Assembly (NCBI GenBank): GCA_017411605.1
Contig: JAFQPR010000100.1
Location: 1 to 35,042 of the forward strand
DNA length: 35,042 nucleotides
Direction of reading: 5' to 3'
Source of the DNA: Clostridia bacterium
Lineage (GTDB): Bacteria > Bacillota > Clostridia > Oscillospirales > CAG-272
A program made the translations under genes and the position numbers. Below are positions 1 to 7,329 of this stretch, piece after piece. The notes beneath the pieces are model-generated. The model was not told the origin of the DNA. It saw nothing but the letters and a program-made list of their open reading frames with translations, and ran no database searches. The first letter of the stretch is position 1. Each line of letters starts with the position of its first letter.

Positions 1-104
1 CATTTTCTATCTCCGTTTTCTCCCTCTCGACGTACGTTTGTACGCCTTCGGGTCGAAGAACGAAGATTTTCGCTCCAAATTCACCTATCCCCTTAACGCG
101 CGAA
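1..104. repeat. Intergenic repeat element, copy A (partial at window edge)
   Basis: This stretch has no convincing gene. It aligns by eye with 31883-31979. Shared blocks are a CTCGACGTAC start, a small hairpin (CGTAC at 31-35 and GTACG at 40-44, loop GTTT), a GAAGAACGAAGATT-like segment and a CTATCCCC-like segment. Both copies are followed by a long hairpin whose stem starts GGCT and contains CTCAA. On the minus strand one frame of copy A is open through this part, but the matching frame of copy B has stops, so conservation appears to be at the DNA or RNA level. The function is unknown. Confidence 0.6.
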
Positions 105-148
105 AGGCTAGCTCAAGTTTTTGAACTTGAGCTAGCCTCTTACATTTT
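105..148. terminator. Long perfect hairpin, terminator-like
   Basis: A perfect 15-bp inverted repeat (105-119 and 124-138, loop TTTG) is followed on the plus strand by TTACATTTTTA. The stem resembles the hairpin at 31980-32011, so it is probably part of the same repeat unit. Which transcript it ends cannot be told, because the gene to the left is outside the window. Confidence 0.6.
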
Positions 149-179
149 TAGAAAAAACTCAGTTTTAAAAAGTACCGAA

Positions 180-213
180 ACGGGTTATTGACGTGACCCG
201 TGCGCAATTTTTT
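180..213 (+). promoter_or_regulatory. Inverted repeat upstream of the GH43 gene
   Basis: ACGGGT at 180-185 and ACCCGT at 196-201 form a 6-bp inverted repeat with a 10-nt spacer that contains TTGACG. A run of T follows at 207-213. It could be an operator over a -35 region or a weak terminator. I could not place a well-spaced -10 box for the TTGACG, so the promoter of the glycosidase gene stays undefined. Confidence 0.35.
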
Positions 214-242
214 TGTAAAAATACTATAAAAAGAGGACTGAA

Positions 243-1178
243 ATGAAGCTTATAAACTACAAAGACGGGCAGCCTAATTCGCACGCCGATCCGTTTATCC
301 TTGAAGCTGAGGGAAAGTTTTACGTATACGCAACGGGAGCTGACGGTATCAGAGCATATGTTGCAGACACACTCACGGGGGACTATAAATATATAGGACT
401 TGTTTTTAAAAACGAGGGATCGAAAGAGTATTGGGCACCCTCCGTGTTAAATTATAACGGTAAATACTATATGTACGTATCCTTTGTTGATGAGAATGAG
501 GAAGACGTTCATCAGCAGACTATGCACGTTGCCGTATCTGATAGCCCAAGCGGACCTTTCGTTGATGCAAAACCTATTATAGCGCCCTTTTCAATTGATT
601 CTCACGTAGTTCAAAACGAAAATGGTTTATTTATATTCTACTCGGTAAACGATTACGAGGCAGCGCGCGCGGGTACTTATATTGTCGTTGATAAAATGAA
701 GAGCCCAACAGAGGTTATGGGCGCACCCGTGGCAGTTGTAAGACCGACTATTGACGAGGAAATCTTTATGCGTGACAGATTCCGTAAGGGACAGCACTGG
801 CATACGCTTGAGGGCGCATTTTACTTCTCCGAGGGGGATTATCACTACGTTATTTATTCGGGAAATTGCTATCAGAACGAGTATTATTTCCTCGGATATG
901 CCGCGGCTAAAACTGCCGAGCGCGATCTTACCAAAATCAAATTTGAAAAGATGCCCGATTCCAATACATATGCTCCGCTTATTTCGAAAAATGAGTTTGA
1001 AGCAGGAACGGGACATAACAGCGTAATAAAGTATAACGGAGAATACTACTGTATCTATCACGGAAGAGATATTCCGCCCGATCCAAGACTTGACGGAGAT
1101 ACCAGAACAGCAAGAATATGCAAGTTAAAGCTCGACGGACTTAAAATAACCGCAGAAAGGTACGAAGATAAGCTTTAA
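243..1178 (+). CDS. Glycoside hydrolase family 43 protein (beta-xylosidase or arabinosidase type)
   Basis: The protein has 311 residues and is predicted to be a five-bladed beta-propeller glycosidase acting on arabinan or xylan side chains or on derived oligosaccharides. Family landmarks appear in order: HADPFI near residue 15 (general base Asp), YWAPSV near 64, IDSHVV near 119 (Asp that tunes the acid), LEGAFYF near 188 (proton-donor Glu) and GTGHNSV then YHGR near 258-275. The start follows an AGAGGA ribosome binding site. There is no signal peptide, so action on imported oligosaccharides in the cytoplasm is likely. It stands alone: the left side carries the repeat element and the right side a terminator. 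Substrate specificity within GH43 cannot be read from sequence alone. Confidence 0.85.
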   Translation: MKLINYKDGQPNSHADPFILEAEGKFYVYATGADGIRAYVADTLTGDYKYIGLVFKNEGSKEYWAPSVLNYNGKYYMYVSFVDENEEDVHQQTMHVAVSDSPSGPFVDAKPIIAPFSIDSHVVQNENGLFIFYSVNDYEAARAGTYIVVDKMKSPTEVMGAPVAVVRPTIDEEIFMRDRFRKGQHWHTLEGAFYFSEGDYHYVIYSGNCYQNEYYFLGYAAAKTAERDLTKIKFEKMPDSNTYAPLISKNEFEAGTGHNSVIKYNGEYYCIYHGRDIPPDPRLDGDTRTARICKLKLDGLKITAERYEDKL

Positions 1179-1190
1179 TAGAAGTAAAAA

Positions 1191-1229
1191 ACATGAGCCA
1201 ACCAATAAAGGTTTGGCTCATGTTTTTTT
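1191..1229. terminator. Bidirectional rho-independent terminator
   Basis: ACATGAGCCAA pairs with TTGGCTCATGT (plus a bulged CC/GG extension) and is followed by a T run on the plus strand and by TTTTTT on the minus strand. It lies between the convergent GH43 gene and the M56 peptidase gene and can serve both. Confidence 0.85.
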
Positions 1230-1257
1230 GTTATATGCTAACAATAGTTGTCAAAAA

Positions 1258-3234
1258 CTATTCTATTGGAGTTATAACAACACTTTCACCGGCGAAAACA
1301 ACACTGTATCTATCCTTTTTTGTTATCAGGTCTTTGTTATAACACGAAAGAATAAGGTCGGATGTGTTTTTGTTTACCGAAAGCGTCACGTAGTCGTATT
1401 TTTTAAACAGAACAGAGAACGTAGGGAATTTTTCACCTCTTGCGAAAACCGAGAAATTTAGTTTGAACTCTCCGCCGGTCTCGGATTTTGAGAGGTGGAC
1501 CAACTCGTATCTTCCGTCGCCGCCAACGTCATAGAAGATAGATGCGGGAACGTTATATATCTCATAATAACGTTTAAATTCCGTACCGTCTTTAATTCTT
1601 TTGGTAGTTGATTCTTTTGCAACGAACGTTGGATTTTTCTTCGATATATCAAAAACATATTTTTCACTGTAGCTATCTGATGAAGTAAATATCAGTCTGT
1701 TTCCGATTATTTCATAATTTCCAAAAGCTATATAGCTTGAGAGTAAGCCGAAGTTTATGCTCATAGTGTTATTCGTCGGGTTGATCGAAAATTCTTTTAT
1801 CCAACCGTACTCGCGGTCATTGACGGTCGCATCACTGACTTCGCGGTAAGATGCTATCATATAATTCGTTGGAAGAGTTTCGTTCATTTTTAACGAGAAA
1901 AGCTTGTCGATTTTTGCTCCGTCCTTCACCCGATACGCGTAACCTAAAAGCACCTCGCCCGTATCCTGAACGAAGAAATAAAGCTCGTCGCAATCGATGT
2001 CCGTAATCTCTTTTGGCGGAGCGGTACGGTATACCGCTTTGTTGTGTTTTTTTACGTGGTCAACACCGATATCGGCTCCGTCGAACAGCTCGAGATAATC
2101 CTTCTTGCTGAGAAAGCATTTGTTCACCGCACCTATTTCGCCAAACGTACTGCTTGCGAGATTTTGGCTTTCAACCATAATGCGTCCGTCGGTGAAGAAT
2201 ATAAACAAAGGCACGTCATCTGTTGTTATTTCGCTCATATCACTGCTATATAAAGCACCGTGAGCAAAGTATATTCCTTCCGTAATTTTCTCATCCTCGA
2301 TTTTCTTATCGGTTAGGAAGCACGCGCCGAGAATAACGGTAGTAATAACAGATAGAGCGACGAGAAGCGCTGCAGGCTTTGTATAGTCTGCAATTCTTCT
2401 TATCCTTGACTTGACTCCAACTTCACCAAAAGCGAGCGGACACGCGCCGAGAGAGCTCTTTTCCGTGCTCATCTTGAGGAGAGCCTCGGAATACTCCGCC
2501 TTTTTTTCGTCATTGTAATTCTTCATAACCTTTTCGTCGCACGCAAGCTCAATATCACGGCAAAGAAAATAATACGCAAGCCAAAAAAGCGGATTAAACC
2601 AATATACCGAGAGAATAACAAAGGCGAGTGGTTTCCAGACATGGTCGCCCCTTTCGATATGCGCTCGCTCGTGCGCTATGACTATCGAAAGATCACTTTC
2701 GGAAATGTCCGAGGGAACGTATATCTTCGGTTTTATTATTCCGAGAATAAATGGCGTTTTTACACGATCCGAGAAACGTACACCTTCGTTGTATGCAACC
2801 GATTCGCGAAGCTTCAGTTTTAGAAGTGTAAAGCTCAGAACAAGATAAAGCAGCATAAGCGCTGCAACAAGCAGCCAAATGTTAGCCAGAATCGCGAATA
2901 CTATCTGAAGTGGGTTTGCGCTTGCTTCAGGCATAGGCGCAAAGGAATTCTCAAAGTAAGGATTAACAATCTCATCCACCGCAGGAATACCGCTTTCTAT
3001 CATCGGGTATTTTTCAAGCTCGACACCGTCAGGCAACGTGCTTTTGCTTGGCACAAGGCTGATAGAGCTTTCTATACTGAAGGGCAGTATCAGTCGAATC
3101 CCCACAAGACCGAAAAGCAAAACAGAGATAAATTTAGGTGCTTTTTTGAATATAAGTCTGAAAAGAATGATAGCCAGCACGAAAAAGCTTGCGCTGACAC
3201 TGATGTTAAAAAGTCGGATGAATAAATCTGTCAT
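1258..3234 (-). CDS. BlaR1/MecR1-family M56 sensor metallopeptidase with unidentified C-terminal domain
   Basis: The protein has 658 residues. Membrane segments are visible around residues 7-30, 35-52, 110-138 and 288-308. The zinc-protease motif HERAH is at 188-192, with a downstream Glu in ELACDE near 229, as in M56 peptidases. In this family the extracellular domain senses a signal, the cytosolic zinc protease is activated, and the partner BlaI-type repressor is inactivated. The roughly 350-residue C-terminal part is beta-rich in appearance, and I do not find an obvious SxxK plus KTG penicillin-binding signature, so the ligand need not be a beta-lactam. The gene starts 3 bp after the stop of the BlaI-like gene and is co-transcribed with it. 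Confidence 0.85.
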   Translation of the reverse strand: MTDLFIRLFNISVSASFFVLAIILFRLIFKKAPKFISVLLFGLVGIRLILPFSIESSISLVPSKSTLPDGVELEKYPMIESGIPAVDEIVNPYFENSFAPMPEASANPLQIVFAILANIWLLVAALMLLYLVLSFTLLKLKLRESVAYNEGVRFSDRVKTPFILGIIKPKIYVPSDISESDLSIVIAHERAHIERGDHVWKPLAFVILSVYWFNPLFWLAYYFLCRDIELACDEKVMKNYNDEKKAEYSEALLKMSTEKSSLGACPLAFGEVGVKSRIRRIADYTKPAALLVALSVITTVILGACFLTDKKIEDEKITEGIYFAHGALYSSDMSEITTDDVPLFIFFTDGRIMVESQNLASSTFGEIGAVNKCFLSKKDYLELFDGADIGVDHVKKHNKAVYRTAPPKEITDIDCDELYFFVQDTGEVLLGYAYRVKDGAKIDKLFSLKMNETLPTNYMIASYREVSDATVNDREYGWIKEFSINPTNNTMSINFGLLSSYIAFGNYEIIGNRLIFTSSDSYSEKYVFDISKKNPTFVAKESTTKRIKDGTEFKRYYEIYNVPASIFYDVGGDGRYELVHLSKSETGGEFKLNFSVFARGEKFPTFSVLFKKYDYVTLSVNKNTSDLILSCYNKDLITKKDRYSVVFAGESVVITPIE

Positions 3235-3237
3235 AAA

Positions 3238-3603
3238 TTATTCTCCCTTCATTTTATTGATCATCTTTTGAATTTCTTCAATTTCTTCCTTTGTCAAGCT
3301 TTTTCTCGAAGTGAATGCGGCAATAAATGCGGGTAGCGAGCCGCCGAAGCTCTCCGCAACGACCTCGTGGCTCTTTTTTGAAAAGAACTCTTCCTTTGAT
3401 ATAATAATGGATACGGTACCGTCCAAAACCGAAAAAATTCCGCGCTCGGTGAGTCTTTTTAATACCGTATATGTAGTTGTTCGCTTCCAGCCGAGCTCTG
3501 CTTCAGCGAGTTTAATAAGCTCGGTGGTTTTTAGCGGCGCGTTTCGCCATATTATATCAGCGAATTTTGTTTCTATTACGCCAAGTCTGCTTTCGTTCAT
3601 CAT
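3238..3603 (-). CDS. BlaI/MecI/CopY-family transcriptional repressor
   Basis: This is a 121-residue winged-helix repressor. Residues 1-70 carry the DNA-binding part, with LGWKRTTTYTVLKRL as the recognition-helix region and a FSVLDGTVSIII wing. The helical tail with KSLTKEEIEEIQKMI is the dimerisation part. The start is placed at 3603 because an AAGGAAG ribosome binding site lies 5 nt upstream. A longer reading from 3663 would begin inside the operator region and is unlikely; the adjacent ATG at 3600 is an alternative. It precedes the M56 peptidase gene by 3 bp, the standard repressor-sensor pair. Operators upstream indicate autoregulation. Confidence 0.9.
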   Translation of the reverse strand: MMNESRLGVIETKFADIIWRNAPLKTTELIKLAEAELGWKRTTTYTVLKRLTERGIFSVLDGTVSIIISKEEFFSKKSHEVVAESFGGSLPAFIAAFTSRKSLTKEEIEEIQKMINKMKGE

Positions 3604-3643
3604 TGAATCTTCCTTTATACGTTGATTAAATGGATAATACAAT

Positions 3644-3696
3644 TGTCTACAGCTTATAGACATTTATAGTCTACCATATGTAGACAGAAAAGTCAA
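3644..3696 (-). promoter_or_regulatory. Promoter and paired BlaI-type operators
   Basis: On the minus strand, TTGACT (3691-3696) and TAGACT (3668-3673) are 17 bp apart. A perfect inverted repeat GTCTAC-N5-GTAGAC at 3669-3685 fills the spacer and -10, and a second one, TGTCTA-N7-TAGACA, lies at 3644-3662 over the start point. Both contain the TACA/TGTA-like core known for BlaI and MecI operators. A dimer bound here would block RNA polymerase. Confidence 0.85.
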
Positions 3697-3742
3697 GCGT
3701 TTTGTAAAGAAAAAAGCAGATTTTTTATAAAGTGTCGGAAAA

Positions 3743-3916
3743 ATGGTAAAAATCAAAGATTATTACCGTGATGGTATGCGACGTTTTTGTATTATTTCGT
3801 TTACTCTATTGCTCATTGCTATCTATGCAGTAGTAACAATTTCGGCCTTGAAAGACAAAAAAGAAGCAAAAATAGTTGACAAAATCAAAGTTTTGTGCTA
3901 TAATGCGGTTTGTTGA
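3743..3916 (+). CDS. Possible small single-span membrane peptide (57 aa)
   Basis: An ATG-started frame of 57 codons has a basic N-terminus (MVKIKDYYRDGMRR), one hydrophobic segment around residues 15-33, and a lysine-rich end. The composition suits a small membrane protein. Against it: the ribosome binding site is poor (CGGAAAA), and the frame runs through the promoter of the next gene. It may be an unrecognised small gene, a decayed remnant, or chance. Confidence 0.25.
   Translation: MVKIKDYYRDGMRRFCIISFTLLLIAIYAVVTISALKDKKEAKIVDKIKVLCYNAVC
3876..3904 (+). promoter_or_regulatory. Sigma-A-type promoter of the ligase gene
   Basis: TTGACA at 3876-3881 and TATAAT at 3899-3904 are separated by 17 bp, a consensus match. 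The leader to the chosen start codon at 3967 is about 55 nt, which rules out the in-frame ATG at 3910 as the start. Confidence 0.9.
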
Positions 3917-3966
3917 CAAGTCAACGATTTGAACTGAAATTTGTGAAAATCCAAGGAGATATTATT

Positions 3967-5667
3967 ATGCGTTCAGAACATCAGCTCCACGAGCAGGTCA
4001 ATTTTAGTGATTATAGAGCCCTCGTTGAATGGGCTGCAAATACTCATAAAGATAAATATGCATATTCGTATAAATCGGATTTGAAGAAAAATGAAGTAAC
4101 CAGGATAAGCTTTACCACACTTCGGGATGACGTAAGAGCGCTTACGTCGAAGCTTATTGAGATGGGGTGTGAGGGGAAGCATTGCGTAGTCATCGGCAAG
4201 CTTTCTTACGAATGGGCGGTTTTATACTATTCTATTATTATCGCGGGCGGTGTTATCGTGCCGCTTGACAGAGATTGGCACGCTGAGGAACTTGCGAAAA
4301 CAGCAAAAAAAGCGGATGCATCACTTCTATTTATTGAAAGCGAGCTTTCGGATAAATCTGAGATCATAGCGGCAGAAAACGAGCTTCTTTTTCCGCCCGT
4401 ACTTATGGGCGGTAAAGGCTCAGGGATTGGTGTTGATTCTCTAATTCTTGATGGCAAGGATATTTTCAAAAATAAACCCGAAAGGTATTTTCAGAAAAAT
4501 ATTGATCCATATAAGCTAGCGCTTCTTGTATTCACCTCGGGAACAACGGGCGAGGGAAAGGGCGTTATGCTTACCCAAAATGCAGTTCTTGAGGATGTTT
4601 CAAATATTGCTCCTTACATTGACTATTCGGATAAAACGCTAGGCGTTCTCCCTCCTCATCACACCTACGGCTCGTCGGTAACCTTCGTTGCTCATACTAT
4701 GATAGGCTCTGAGGTGTATATATCGGCAGGAATTCGATATATACAAAAGGAGCTTCGCGACGAGAAGCCCGGGCACCTTGCTTTAGTCCCGCTTTATCTT
4801 GAAACCTTCTATAGAAAGATAATGGCAAACGTTAAAGAGCAGAAGAAGGAATTCCTTCTTGCTGTTATGTTAAGAGTGAGTAACTTACTTCGTAAGTTGG
4901 GCATTGACGTGAGGAAGAAGCTCTTCTCTTCCGTTCGTGCCGCATTTGGCGGTGAAGTCAAAATGATAATTTCGGGCGGCGCACCTATCAACGCGAAGAT
5001 TCTTAAGTTCTTTGAAGGAATAGGCATATCAACTCTCAACGGATACGGAATTACCGAGTGCGCACCGATCATCGCAGTGAACAGAAGTAAGAACGTAGTC
5101 CACGGAAGTGTTGGAAACGTTATTGACGTTGATACTGTAGTGATCGATTCGCCGAACGAGGCGGGCGAAGGTGAGATATGGGTAAAGGGTCCTAACGTTA
5201 TGCTCGGTTACTACAAAAACGAAGAAGCAACGCGTGATGCTATTACCGAGGACGGCTATTTTAAAACGGGAGATTATGGCAAGCTTGATAAAAACAACAT
5301 ACTTTATATAACGGGCAGAAAGAAAAATCTTATTATCCTATCAAACGGAAAGAACGTATATCCCGAGGAAATAGAGAATGATCTTGTTGCGACGCCGGGT
5401 GTGCTTGATATTATCGTATACGAGGGTCAGAGCAAAAGGGGACTCGAATATAATGCGATAGTTGCGGAGATATATCCCGATAAAGACTACGTCGAAAAAA
5501 ATAATATTACCGATATAAAACGCCACTTATGGAGCTATATCGAAGAATATAACAAAACTGCTGTTCCTTATAAAAAGATAGGAATTCTCAAGGTAAGAGA
5601 AGAGGAATTTCCAAAGAATACGCTTCGCAAGATAATGAGATTCAAGCTTGATATATCGATAGACTGA
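3967..5667 (+). CDS. AMP-dependent acyl-CoA synthetase/ligase
   Basis: The protein has 566 residues and belongs to the ANL superfamily, which activates a carboxylic acid to an acyl-adenylate and usually passes it to CoA. Motifs in order: FTSGTTGEGKG at about 189-199 (phosphate-binding loop), NGYGITECAP (adenine/acyl site), GYFKTGDYG, GRKKNLIILSNGKN with NVYPEEIE (hinge and long-chain FACS-like signature), and FPKNTLRKIMR near the end with the catalytic lysine. The start follows AAGGAGA with 6-7 nt spacing. The substrate is unknown; the NVYPEEIE form suggests a medium- or long-chain fatty acid. No lipid genes are adjacent, and it is monocistronic. Confidence 0.85.
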   Translation: MRSEHQLHEQVNFSDYRALVEWAANTHKDKYAYSYKSDLKKNEVTRISFTTLRDDVRALTSKLIEMGCEGKHCVVIGKLSYEWAVLYYSIIIAGGVIVPLDRDWHAEELAKTAKKADASLLFIESELSDKSEIIAAENELLFPPVLMGGKGSGIGVDSLILDGKDIFKNKPERYFQKNIDPYKLALLVFTSGTTGEGKGVMLTQNAVLEDVSNIAPYIDYSDKTLGVLPPHHTYGSSVTFVAHTMIGSEVYISAGIRYIQKELRDEKPGHLALVPLYLETFYRKIMANVKEQKKEFLLAVMLRVSNLLRKLGIDVRKKLFSSVRAAFGGEVKMIISGGAPINAKILKFFEGIGISTLNGYGITECAPIIAVNRSKNVVHGSVGNVIDVDTVVIDSPNEAGEGEIWVKGPNVMLGYYKNEEATRDAITEDGYFKTGDYGKLDKNNILYITGRKKNLIILSNGKNVYPEEIENDLVATPGVLDIIVYEGQSKRGLEYNAIVAEIYPDKDYVEKNNITDIKRHLWSYIEEYNKTAVPYKKIGILKVREEEFPKNTLRKIMRFKLDISID

Positions 5668-5748
5668 TATTTTAACAAATAGCCACCCGTATTACGCTTT
5701 TTGATACAAAACGGAAGTTTTAGTAAATAAGAGTTTACAAAATACGAA

Positions 5749-5790
5749 ACCGGGATAACAAGCCGCGAAACTTGATTTTCTCGGTTTTTA
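5749..5790 (+). terminator. Terminator after the ligase gene
   Basis: ACCGGGATAACAAG (5749-5762) pairs imperfectly with CTTGATTTTCTCGGT (5771-5785) and is followed by TTTTA. The remaining 100 bp up to the next promoter holds only a weak CTTTTAC/GTAAAAG hairpin near 5850-5875. Confidence 0.6.
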
Positions 5791-5898
5791 TCATTCTTTT
5801 AAAAAGGCGAATCAGAGTTCTGAAAAGTATAACGCATAGCTTCACAAAGGACTTTTACAAAAGGTAGTAAAAGAGTTTTTCGTATCCTTATAATAGTG

Positions 5899-5927
5899 TT
5901 GACAACAAGCTTCATATTTGCTAAAAT
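5899..5927 (+). promoter_or_regulatory. Promoter of the GNAT gene
   Basis: TTGACA (5899-5904) and TAAAAT (5922-5927) are 17 bp apart, 29 bp before the chosen start codon. Confidence 0.8.
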
Positions 5928-5955
5928 AGGTTATAAAATTTTTTCGGAGAATGTT

Positions 5956-6444
5956 ATGGAAATAAGAATGGCAAGACTGTCAGACCTTGACGTAATTGAA
6001 GAAATTTATTCGAAAGCTCGTTCTTTTATGAGAAAAACGGGAAATACAGCTCAATGGGCGGGTGGCTATCCGTCTCGTAATCTTATCATTTCCGATATTG
6101 AAAAAGAGCAGCTCTACGTCGTTACCGACTCGGAGCAAATACTTGCCTCGTTCGTGTATTTTTACGGTGTGGATAAGACTTATGCCAAGATTTACGACGG
6201 AGAGTGGAAAAACGATTTGCCGTACGGCGTTATTCATAGGATTGCCGTTGCTGAAAATGCGCACGGTCGAGGGGTTGCGCGTTTTTGCTTTGATTTTGCG
6301 TTTGAAAAATGCGGTAATCTCAAAATAGATACTCATAAGGACAATCTCCCGATGCAAAAAGCGCTTACTAAAGCAGAATTTGAATATTGCGGTATAATTT
6401 GTCTCGAGAGTGGTGACGAAAGACTCGCATATCAAAAGGTGTAA
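5956..6444 (+). CDS. GNAT-family N-acetyltransferase
   Basis: This is a 162-residue acetyl-CoA-dependent acyltransferase. The core GNAT motif A is seen as IHRIAVAENAHGRGVARF (beta4, then the R/Q-x-x-G-x-A pyrophosphate loop), followed by DTHKDNLPMQKALTKAEF, typical of motif B. The N-terminal QWAGGYPS occurs in small stand-alone Firmicute GNATs. The start is set at 5956 because CGGAGA lies 5 nt upstream; the earlier in-frame ATG at 5896 lies upstream of the -35 box. The substrate cannot be inferred. It is a single gene ended by a bidirectional terminator. Confidence 0.85.
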   Translation: MEIRMARLSDLDVIEEIYSKARSFMRKTGNTAQWAGGYPSRNLIISDIEKEQLYVVTDSEQILASFVYFYGVDKTYAKIYDGEWKNDLPYGVIHRIAVAENAHGRGVARFCFDFAFEKCGNLKIDTHKDNLPMQKALTKAEFEYCGIICLESGDERLAYQKV

Positions 6445-6518
6445 TTATACAGTGTGTTCTTCGAATTAGTTTTATAACGTGAAAATGTAAACAATTGTTT
6501 TTAGATTTAAATAAAAAA

Positions 6519-6558
6519 CTCCCGATAGACGCCTTTGGTAGCATCTATCGGGAGCTTT
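6519..6558. terminator. Bidirectional terminator
   Basis: CTCCCGATAGA (6519-6529) and TCTATCGGGAG (6544-6554) form a perfect 11-bp stem, with a T run on each strand. It separates the convergent GNAT and EEP genes. Confidence 0.9.
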
Positions 6559-6560
6559 TG

Positions 6561-7328
6561 CTATGCTTCTAAAATTGCTTCTATAATATCGTGGTCGGAA
6601 AGAAATCTTCCGTCATCTGCGTTTCGGTATGGTCCTACCGATATAACGTTGAATTCATTGGATACGAAAATATAGTCGATTTTATAGGGGTTTTCAATTT
6701 TACCGAAGCCGTGAAAGCTCTCGGGAATATCCCTCGTCACGTCTCTGAAAAACTCACTATCCGCCAAAAACTTTATTTCAGGATCATTTGGACGAGCGTT
6801 AAAGTCACCTGTTAAAACTGTCGGCATGGGGCGAAGCTTTTGCCTTTCAAGATACGAATTGTAAAGCTGCTTTACTTCGAGTACTCTTGCATCCTTACCC
6901 ATATGATCTGTATGGATATTCATAACACGGATAGGGGTATCACCGTCAATCGGCATGAAATCGCATGATGAGAATATTCTCGGGCAGTTGCTTTGGTCAC
7001 CGCCATATGTGCTGCCGGGTATATAGGGTGTAGGTGAGAGAATATCGCTTGAGAGTCTTTCGGGCATCAGCCTATCCTGTCTGTATGCGATAGCGCTCGA
7101 CTCTCCGAGTCTGTTCTTTTCGCGTCCCGCTCCGAGAAATGCGTATCCCGGCATAAGAGCGATAAGCTCCATTCTCATTTTGTGGCTTACTTCCTGAAAA
7201 CCGATAACGTCGGGAGATAGCTCTGTAAGCTTCCTTGCAAGAGCCTCTTTTCTCAGTTCAAATTCGTTTTCGCCGTCAACGCCGAAAGCGCCTCTTACAT
7301 TGCAGGTGATAATCTTATACCGTGTCAT
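6561..7328 (-). CDS. Endonuclease/exonuclease/phosphatase (EEP) family protein
   Basis: The protein has 255 residues and a DNase I-like fold that hydrolyses phosphodiesters or phosphomonoesters using Mg2+. Signature pieces in order: ITCNVRG (Asn), GFQEVS (metal-binding Glu), NIHTDH (His), TGDFNARP (Asp/Asn), KIDYIFVS, and FLSDHDI (catalytic Asp-His). There is no signal peptide. The gene begins 1 bp after the stop of the sugar isomerase/epimerase gene, so translation is probably coupled. That pairing suggests a small-molecule substrate such as a sugar or inositol phosphate rather than DNA, but this is inference. Confidence 0.85.
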   Translation of the reverse strand: MTRYKIITCNVRGAFGVDGENEFELRKEALARKLTELSPDVIGFQEVSHKMRMELIALMPGYAFLGAGREKNRLGESSAIAYRQDRLMPERLSSDILSPTPYIPGSTYGGDQSNCPRIFSSCDFMPIDGDTPIRVMNIHTDHMGKDARVLEVKQLYNSYLERQKLRPMPTVLTGDFNARPNDPEIKFLADSEFFRDVTRDIPESFHGFGKIENPYKIDYIFVSNEFNVISVGPYRNADDGRFLSDHDIIEAILEA

Positions 7329-7329
7329 A

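Noticed and set aside
1-104. Short peptide encoded on the minus strand of repeat copy A
   Set aside because: One frame is open in copy A, but the matching frame in copy B carries stop codons, so coding is not supported.
1213-1461. Open frame on the plus strand after the GH43 gene
   Set aside because: It begins inside the terminator hairpin and overlaps the M56 peptidase gene in antisense; its composition is not protein-like.
3910-3966. N-terminal extension of the acyl-CoA synthetase
   Set aside because: The upstream ATG lies 6 bp after the -10 box and has no ribosome binding site, while AAGGAGA precedes the ATG at 3967.
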